NCBI GenBank assembly: GCA_030761205.1
Contig: JAULJL010000025.1
Span: forward strand, 4,574,001 to 4,638,000
Origin: Fremontodendron californicum
Taxonomy: Eukaryota > Streptophyta > Magnoliopsida > Malvales > Malvaceae
DNA: 64,000 nt
Direction: 5' to 3'
Shown here piece after piece: positions 56,853-64,000 of the stretch. The position numbers were made by a program, and so were the translations under genes. Positions within the stretch are counted from its first letter, which is position 1; every line of letters starts with the position of its first letter. The notes beneath the pieces were generated by a model, which worked only from the letters and a program-made list of their open reading frames with translations, was not told the origin of the DNA and searched no databases.

Positions 56853-57886
56853 ATGGCGAAACCCCAAAAGCAAACCCATCAAACCAACCCCAGAAACAGT
56901 TGCTTTCTCGGTTGTTTTGGGTTTTCCGGGAAGAAAAAACCCCCGGGAAAAACCACCCAAATCAGTAGCAAAAAGAAGACCCATTCGCTTTCTTGGCCAA
57001 TAAGCTTGAGGAAGCCCCGTATCAAAATGGTGCATGTAGATAACACCAAGAAGGCAGAGCCTGATAGCAAAACCCATACAATATCAAAACTGATCAAGAA
57101 GAAATCGGATAGCAAGCTCTGTTCTAAACCTCAGAGCCCTATCAATCATAAACCTTCACGTCAAAATTCAAAAGCTGATCATCAGCATGTGGCGTCCTCC
57201 AATCAAGCTGCAAGAGAGGCTCAGGCACCTGAAGAGGTTAGTAATAATAAAAGTGTTGAAATCCTAAGCTTTTTTCTCTCTAAATTTAGCTTTATTGCAT
57301 TATTATGTAGGTAAAAAGGTCATTTATGTCGTCACTTGCAACTTTTTTGTTTTAAATCTCTACTTTTGGATTTTCACTATTTCAGACAAGGCTGCAGGGA
57401 CCTGAACCGAATATCATCCTCGGGAACAGGAAATTTTCGGACCCAACGAGAACAGGGTCAAGCCAACCGGGTTCACCGAACATCAAGCCCAAACCCAAAA
57501 CCCAAACCAAGTTGTCCAACACGGTTTCGCTACCGGTCCTAGAATCGAACCCACGGGTGGGGAATCCCCGGATTCATGCTCGGATCAACTTAAAGGAAAT
57601 CCAACGGAAAAACAATGAGGTGGTTGAAAAATTGGACCCTTTGATGGGTATGTTTATTATTATCGTGACCTTGATAATAATGTCACTTTGGGGTCGATTA
57701 TGTGCCATTCTTTGTACGTCGGCATGGTTTTATTTTTGCCCTCGTTTTCGAACCACCATTAACAATAATGACATTACTGCTAAAAGTACCGCGAATTCAA
57801 ATGATTTAGATTTGAATTCGGAGGAGTACAAAAAGAAGGTGGTGTTGGAAGGTTTGCTCCAAAGGAGCCACCGGGTTACCTTATGA
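56853..57886 (+). CDS. Putative single-pass membrane protein of unknown function (2 exons)
   Basis: The exons are 56853-57236 and 57386-57886, joined at GAAGAG|GTTAGT and TATTTCAG|ACAAGG in frame, giving 294 residues. The N-terminus MAKPQKQTHQTNPRNSCFLG continues with CFGFSGKK, a Cys/Gly/Phe patch followed by a long Lys/Ser/Pro-rich, probably disordered region. Near residue 215-250 a hydrophobic segment (GMFIIIVTLIIMSLWGRLCA and ILCTSAWFYF) forms one or two membrane passes. The tail is polar and ends LLQRSHRVTL. The layout recalls the Arabidopsis At5g23160-type uncharacterised membrane proteins; this link is from memory and tentative. ATG 56853 has a good context (ccATGGc). The frame has no breaks and the intron (149 nt) is canonical, so a functional gene is likely. 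Confidence 0.75.
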
Positions 57887-59165
57887 AACTTTTGTACAAA
57901 TAATTTTCTTTTGATTTTGATGCGCACGTTAGATGTAACTATATATGTTTTGCTAAAGTGAGCCTAATGAGTAAATTAGCAAATTATGAAAAGTTAGCAG
58001 TAAACTTTTGTGAAAATGTGGGGTCAATATGTCTTCTAGAATCAAAGTTCAGCTTTTTTCCAATTTGGTGCTCTTGTTTAATTGGCAGTTGCGGATGTCA
58101 CGTGATTTTTATGTGAAGCACGTGCCGAGGACTTGTTATTTACTAGGTAGTAGTAGGTAGGACGTAGGGTGATGTGGACTATGGCTTGTGTGGCTCAAAC
58201 ACGGCGGTCTCCGCTTCTGGATCACCTAACATTGACCAGAGAATTTAACCTGTTTAAGCCGCCGCCGGCGTCCTTGAACGCCGCCGTGGACCCTCTCGTT
58301 TCCCTTTGCTTTCTTTGGTTTTTCCTTCTTTTTTTTCCACTGCTTTCATGCTCTCCCCAGTCCCCTCAATTTCTTCTATCATCTAGCTTCCCTTTCTTTT
58401 TGTTCCCCTCAGATCTGCTTTCAGTTGTCCTTAAATCCAATTCTCCAAACTGTCCGGTTCTTTTTCTCTTCTCCTCCCTTTCTCATGTCTCTACTTTCTT
58501 TCTTTCTCATCTTTTCTTCCTCTTCCCCACCGTTTGATCATCATCTGTCATGCTCCTTTTCTTCATCCTCTTCACTACTCTCCTTGAGATGTTTTTTTTT
58601 TCTTTTAGCATTTAAGGTTGCATTTGGATTCCACCGTAACCTCAGTGCGGTGGAATTTTTTTTTTTTTTTTTTGGGATTTCTTTCTCACTGAGATGCACC
58701 TCCATTAGAGGTGCAATCGGGTTGGGGTCCATGGACTGGACCCCAGTAGAGTAATTCCTTTTCTTTTTTTTTTTTAATTTAAAATTTATTTTTTAATATA
58801 AATATAATAATTTTTAAGTATTATTATTTAACATAAATATAATTTTAGTATATATTTTATTATTTAATATAAATAAAATTTTAATATTTTTTAATTATTT
58901 ATTATATATATATATATTTTAATCTAATGGTCATTTTACTTTCTCATTGTAATTCAACTCACCGTCACTGCTGCATTTGAATCCAAACACATATTCTACC
59001 ACTGATTTTAATCTCACCGCTACAGTACTAATCTCACTGCCACAGCTGTTTTTAATTTCTCATTATCCATTCAAATGGATCCTAAAGTTACAAAAATAGC
59101 AAAGACTTGAACTCCCAAAAAAACATAATTCTTGATTAAACTATAGCTTGAAGTTGAAGGAGTCA
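57887..59165. other. 3' flank and pyrimidine-rich intergenic DNA
   Basis: Presumed 3' UTR of the preceding gene, then (58140-58560) a GC-richer, CT-rich stretch with an open frame from 58169 whose first 40 codons are not low complexity (LDHLTLTREFNLFKPPPASL) but match nothing I know. 58600-59090 has cattt(g)gattcc / ccatttgaatgg-type outward repeats suggesting a further MITE; ends not resolved. Confidence 0.35.
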
Positions 59166-59173
59166 CTCATAGT

Positions 59174-60116
59174 TAGGGGTGAGCATTCAGTCGATTCGAT
59201 ATCAAAATATCGATTACCGATTAAACCGAATGTATTCATGAAACCGACCAAATCGATCGACCATGAAATCTTAAACTGAACGAATTGAACCGATGTTCGG
59301 TCGGTAGGTCTATTCGGTTTCCTCTTAAAAAGAGATGGACCTAAAATGTATACCATCTGATTCTTCTGTTTCAAAAGATGAGTTTCTTCCATTTAACAAG
59401 AAATTATATGCTTTCTCATCCAGTATCGATTTGCATGCTTCATAGCACATGAAAGAAATCCCAGAAGCAGGTACCAACTTCATGCAACTAGGACCCAAAC
59501 CTTTATATAGACCATGAATCCCTTCTTGTTCACGAATGCTGGAGATGCAGGCAGCATATTCTTGTAGACTTGTCTTACATTGAAAGCTCCAACCTACATG
59601 TGCTTAGGGTAAAGGAAGGCAGCAGATGGAAAGGAAGGGTTTTGATTATTGAATTTGGGGCTTTGGGTAAGGGAAGGCAGCAATTTATAAGGATGTGAGG
59701 CCGTGAGGGGTCAAAGGGATAGGATTAGGGATGGGTTGGGATGAGATGAGATGAGATGAGAAGAGATGGCATGGCATGGCATGGCATGGCATGACCGGAT
59801 GTGGGATGGGTTGGGTAACACAAAGGGATCTTTGGATTTTGGGCTTTGGGCTTGGAGCAAATAACAATGGGTATGAATTTTGGGTTATGGGTTTGAGTTT
59901 GGTTTAAATAAAAATATTATTTATTTTTTAAATTAAATATCGATTTTTTCGGCCGGTTCAATTTGAAAAAAAAATTTTGTATACTGATCGAATATACATG
60001 TTTAAACCAAACTAAAAAATCGATTAAAATTACAATCGAATAAACCAAACTAAATCAATCGAATAGGATCGGTTTCGATCTATATAACCGATAAACCGAC
60101 TATTTGCTCACCCCTA
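59174..60116. mobile_element. Pack-type hAT-like element with a captured carrier gene fragment
   Basis: The ends are TAGGGGTGAGCA (59174) and, inverted, TAGGGGTGAGCA (60116), a perfect 12-bp match. Flanking 8-mers are ctcatagt and ctcatacc (6 of 8). Subterminal segments are rich in cgattcgat, aaaccgaat, cgaccaaatcgatcg and atcggtttcgatc, as in the 1233-2265 element. Inside are a mitochondrial-carrier gene fragment (separate entry) and pentamer runs gatga / ggcat (59740-59795). There is no transposase. An autonomous hAT would be needed to move it. Confidence 0.75.
59393..59600 (-). pseudogene. Captured 3' fragment of a Brittle1-like mitochondrial/plastid carrier gene
   Basis: The minus strand reads SSIREQEGIHGLYKGLGPSC then MKLVPASGISFMCYEACKSI. 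This is the last repeat of a mitochondrial carrier family protein, with the GLYKGLGPS..MKL and ISFMCYEACK signature of Brittle1-type adenylate carriers. Just upstream, in another frame, lies AFNVRQVYKNML, the preceding piece, so a frameshift separates them. No start codon or other repeats are present. The match to Brittle1 is from memory; membership in the carrier family is clear. Confidence 0.7.
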
Positions 60117-60689
60117 CTCATACCTCTACTCATAGTAGATTAAATCGAGTGAATAATAAAAGGAAAACAGACTTCGGTGAAAAAAGAAGTTTTTTAGAAC
60201 AGTACTTCGAAAAACTACCAATATGAGAACTGATTTTGGATAGCTTGTCGCTAGGGGTAGTTAATTATGGTACATTTTCTTTCTTTCTTTTTTTTTTTCT
60301 TTTTTTTTTTATATGAAAGCTACAACTTACAAATATAAATTGAACTAGAAAAATGCCCCGCTTCGTCAGGTACTTTTACTTTTTTTATAAATTTTTTAAT
60401 TAATTAATAATAATAAATTATATTTTATTAAATAATATTTTTATTTTTAAATTATAATAATATTGTGTTAATTATGAAAAGTAAATTATGATAATTGTTT
60501 ATTTATAAATTACATAATATAAATGTATTTTTAAATGTTAATTATATATATATATTTAAAAATATTTAAATTTTATTGCATAATGTATATTTTTAATGAT
60601 AGGAGGTAAGAAATAAGAAAATCAAATTATGGTTTGTATTTTATTCTTTCGTAGGATTTATTTTTTTCACATAGGTTAGCAGTGAGTTC
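60117..60689. other. AT-rich intergenic DNA
   Basis: Poly-T tract at 60270-60312; no gene. Confidence 0.4.
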
Positions 60690-61290
60690 TTTTTTCTTTT
60701 TTTATTTTTTTCCCTAGCAGATCGGGTACGGATTTTAAATTGACCTGCAACTCAACATGTGGACCTATGTTTTTAAATACATCATTTAAAATTAAAATAA
60801 TTTATTTTTAACTTTTCTCCCAAGCCAGTCGGGTACAGATCCTAAACCGACCCGTGAGTCAATATGCGAACTACCCTTTTAAATACATCATTTAAAAATA
60901 AAATAAAATAACTAAAAATAATTAATAAAATAAATTTTTATTTTTATTTTTATTTTTAATTTTAATTTTTTTCAAGTGGGTCGATTACAGATCCTAAATC
61001 AACTTGCAAGTCAACATGCGGATCAACCCCTTTAAATACATCATTTAAAAATAAAATAAAATTTTATTTTTTAACTTTTTTCCGTGCTGTTGGGTACAAA
61101 TCGTGAGTTAACGTGCAGACCAACCCCTTTAAATACATTATTTAAAAAATAAAAATAAAAAAAAACTAAAAATAATTAATAAAATAAAAAAATTTAATTT
61201 GTTTTCCCGAACAGTTCGGGTACGAATCTTAAATCGACTCGTGAGTTATCGTGCAAATCAACTCCTTTAAATATATCATTTAAAAAAAAA
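60690..61290. repeat. Degenerate tandem repeat, about five units of 105-155 bp
   Basis: Starts near 60716, 60822, 60975, 61083 and 61201. Each has tcgggtac(a/g)ga, (a/g)atcctaaa.cgac, tgagtcaa.atgcg and ctttaaatacatcatttaaa, separated by A/T runs of varying length. No coding sequence. Confidence 0.65.
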
Positions 61291-62373
61291 CAAACAAACA
61301 GATCTATTAGTTTTTTTTTTATTATTTTTTATTGTAAGACAAAATTACCTTTGACAATTTGAAAAAAGCCTCAAAAATAATTATAGTAGATTTATACAAA
61401 TAATTAATATATTTCATATAAAAAATTTTATTTTGAGATAAGTTAAACAAATAAACTAATGAACAAACTAACTGAATAACTTATATTATAAAATCAAATC
61501 AAACTCATTTTGATGAGACTTAAGAATTTAAAATCTCAAAATTTTAGAGTTTACTCATATGTATCAATATTTTTTAATTAAAATATTAATAAAAAAATAA
61601 AAAAAAAACCTTGAACTATTTTATTTTTTAAATAACTTTTTATATTTTTTGTTATATCAAAATAAGCTTTTATCTTCTGATTTATATCAAAATGAACCCT
61701 TATTTTAAATTATTTTAAATGAAATATTGATTTATGTTAAGAACTTATTTATATATAAATTAAAATTTAAGAATCTATTTAGATACAAATTAAAGGTTGA
61801 AGGCTTAATTGGATGCCATAAAAGAATAGGAATTTATCTAAGTGATAAATTTCAAGGGTTTTTTTTTTTAATTTTTTTAACTTATTTTTTATACCTCTTT
61901 ATAAAGTCTAATAAGAAGATGGTTTTGGTATTTACAATGTGTAGCCCAAACATTAATTGGGCTCGTATATGGCTTGTAATATTTTACATTTGGGCTTAGG
62001 CTAAAAAATATTAATAATTGAGCTAGTATAGGCTTTAATGACGTAATGTGTGTATTAGTTTTTGAAAAAAAAAAAAAAGAAAACAGTGAAAATTTAATTA
62101 TTTATTTCATAATCTATACAATTGAATTGACGAAAACTTTTCAGAAAAAATGAATTTTTTTAAAATTTGGATTTTGAATCAAATTAAAAAAGAATATGAT
62201 TTTCAATAAAAGTGATTTACAAAGACAATTATTATGGAAATTTTTTGCAATTAAAATTTTAAACATAAACTTTGATTTGTGCATTACCATAAGTTGAAAA
62301 GGTTGAGTGGTTGACTATGAATTAAAATGAGTAACTTAATTATTGTAATAATATTGGGTGTTTAATTTGATTT
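61291..62373. other. AT-rich intergenic DNA
   Basis: No supported feature. Confidence 0.4.
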
Positions 62374-62580
62374 ATCTATAATCTATATTATAATATATAT
62401 AAAAGTACGAATGTGAAGAATCTTTTTAACTGATGAAAATACCCATTATTGTTCATTATATTACTAATTTACAGTTTTAAAATTTTTATTATTAATAAGA
62501 TTTATTTAATTTATAAGAAAAAAATTTAGTTCTATTAAAATACTTTGGTTAAATAGATTAATTTGATAACAAATACTAAT
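62374..62580 (+). mobile_element. Helitron-like 5' end, related to the 7.1-9.0 kb array
   Basis: Starts A|TCTATAATCTATATTATAAT, then tatataaaagtacgaatgtg, aagaatctttttaactgatg and on to gattaatttgataacaaata. This is the same 5' end as the minus-strand unit starting at 9024, but here it is in plus orientation. The 3' hairpin and CTAG are missing, so the copy is truncated. Confidence 0.6.
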
Positions 62581-63009
62581 TTGTAAAAATGGAAGAAATT
62601 AAAGATCACTATAATATCTAGTCTTCCAATACAAACAATACTTGTTTAAAAAAAAAAATTAATTACCTAATTTATCTTGCATTCTTTTCTAACATGTCAT
62701 ATAAATTCCATTAAGTTAGTGTCATCATGTAAATAAATTATAAGCAATTAATATTTGATTGCTCAAAAACAAATAAGGAAAATAAATTAAAAATATATAA
62801 CTAGTCTTGTAAATTTGGAATTTTTGACCCAAAAACTTTCATTTTCTTTGAATTTTTTAAATTTAAAATGATTTGTTTTTGTGAGCAAAGATGAAAGATA
62901 TGACCATCTCTCATATTTTTCTCCCTCTAACTTTTTTCTCCTCACAAATAATAATGAAAATTATTTTCTTTTTTTTTTATACTCACCCCTTTCATCCTCC
63001 ACTTTATTA

Positions 63010-63044
<35 letters not shown>

Positions 63045-63420
63045 TATTCATCATTGAAAATAAAGTCTGCATTTATCAAGACGATTAACCAAATGTATCA
63101 ACTTGAGATTCATAAATACTGGTTGATTACTTATATATTGTAGTGGGATTAAATTTTATTAAATAATTAAAAAAATTATTGGCATAATTTATTTCTAAAT
63201 AGTTATATCTTTTTTACATATGTTAACATATGTTCATTTAAAAAAAAGAAGATAAAATTATAAATTGATAAATTTTATATTTGAAAAAATTATTTTAAAT
63301 TATAAATCTTCCAAGAAAATACTTAAGTAAAAAAGAAAAATATATAATGTTTAAAAGATTTCATAATTTTTTTTATTATGGGTCCTTTAAAAATTGTATC
63401 CACTATAATAATTGGGCTTG
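62581..63420. other. AT-rich intergenic DNA
   Basis: A (ta)n microsatellite at about 63010-63040; no gene. Confidence 0.4.
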
Positions 63421-63620
63421 TATTCGATGCATTATCAGTGTATAAATTTATACACTGTCAGTAAACCATATGATGACATCTTATTAATAAACAAATATAA
63501 AATTTTAAAAATTTTTAAAAATAAATACAAATAATTATAACTTTTAACATGTGGCATCATGTGGTTCATTGTCAATGTATATATATATATATATATATAT
63601 CTATACACTGACAGTGCATC
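63421..63620. mobile_element. MITE, same family as 56253-56713
   Basis: The ends tattcgatgcattatcagtg and, inverted, tatttgatgcactgtcagtg continue with tataaatttatacactg. It has (ta)n near the right end, is about 200 bp and is uninterrupted. Superfamily uncertain (no clear duplication). Confidence 0.7.
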
Positions 63621-63759
63621 AAATATAAGTTAAAATGTATGGTGAAGTAAACAAATTTAAGAAGAAAAATAACAAATAATTATGTCTAAATAATTTATCT
63701 AACTCTCTAGGTTGAAATTGGTCGTGGGTCTCTAAAGCCTTCTGATCTAACTCTGTCCA

Positions 63760-63948
63760 AGAGTAATTGGGCCGTAAAAGGGATTTTGGACTGGATCGTT
63801 GCAACATCCATCTTTTTCTCTTCATTTTTCAAAACCCAACCCTAGAAAGGAAGCCACAGCGGCACAGCCACTAAAAACCCGATTGGCTGCCTCCTAGTTT
63901 ATCATCTGCACCGAACAGAGCTCAGGTTCTCTGTCTTCAGCCGCAGCC
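63760..63948 (+). promoter_or_regulatory. Probable promoter and 5' leader of a housekeeping gene
   Basis: Contains a site II motif TGGGCC (63768-63773), a telo-box-like caaccctag (63837-63845) and a GC-richer leader up to the ATG at 63949. Site II plus telo box is characteristic of plant ribosomal-protein and other translation-related promoters. Confidence 0.45.
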
Positions 63949-64000
63949 ATGGTACCTTTTTCTCTCCCTAACTCTTCCTCGTCTTTGTCTGGTTTCCTTT
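63949..64000 (+). CDS. 5' start of a gene leaving the window, possibly a ribosomal-protein gene
   Basis: ATG at 63949 in good context (gcagccATGG) is followed at once by GTACCTTTTTCTCTCCC, a plausible splice donor (ATG|GTACCT) and CT-rich intron start. An intron directly after the initiator ATG is common in plant ribosomal-protein genes, and the upstream motifs agree. If not spliced, the frame reads MVPFSLPNSSSSLSGFL. Identity cannot be fixed from the visible bases. Confidence 0.4.
   Translation, partial: MVPFSLPNSSSSLSGFL

Noticed and set aside
58169..58537. Plus-strand open frame of 122 codons
   Set aside because: The first third is unremarkable and unmatched; the rest is Phe/Ser/Leu-rich translation of a CT-rich tract.

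Overview
The window is nuclear DNA of a flowering plant. It is strongly AT-rich, has spliced genes with GT..AG introns, and carries many plant transposable element families. The proteins (CYP86B1-type P450, plant mobile domain, Tat/Ogre polyprotein) indicate a eudicot. A Malvaceae-like genome is possible, but nothing seen here proves the family or species.

Only two host genes look complete. CYP86B1 (11655-14244, +, two exons, about 553 aa) is a very-long-chain fatty acid omega-hydroxylase of suberin synthesis. A two-exon gene (56853-57886, +, about 294 aa) encodes a basic protein with one C-terminal membrane segment. A third gene probably begins at 63949 and leaves the window after its ATG; its promoter and start architecture look like a ribosomal-protein gene.

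The centre (16654-45956) is one disrupted locus. A seven-exon HD-domain phosphohydrolase gene on the minus strand has its first coding exon split by a 27-kb nested insertion. The outer insert (18886-45842) is a Mutator-like element with long inverted ends and a 9-bp target duplication with one mismatch. It carries a decayed plant-mobile-domain (MAIN-like) gene and a decayed MuDR transposase gene, tail to tail. Inside it, within a 97-98-bp minisatellite that contains telomere-like CCCTAA motifs, sits a young 18.2-kb Tat/Ogre Ty3-gypsy retrotransposon (25822-44065) with a perfect 5-bp duplication, CTAAT. Its features are an extra ORF1 upstream of gag, Gag-protease, a predicted 222-nt intron that joins Gag-Pro in frame to RT, two RNase H domains, integrase, a tRNA-Arg primer site and a 40-bp tandem array near the 3' LTR. 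The RT active site reads YVGD instead of YVDD. The HD gene also carries lesions of its own: a lost metal-site His, a broken splice acceptor and a stop codon.

The flanks (1-11 kb and 45.9-64 kb) are repeat-rich. They hold a tandem array of about 510-bp Helitron-like units (about 7.1-9.02 kb), a separate Helitron 5' end (62374), four hAT MITEs of one family with 8-bp duplications (one nested inside another MITE), two MULE-type elements with perfect 9-bp duplications, a TRIM, a SINE-like element, and two Pack-type elements that captured pieces of genes (a GCK-domain gene and a Brittle1-like mitochondrial carrier). All calls come from reading the sequence; no database search was run.
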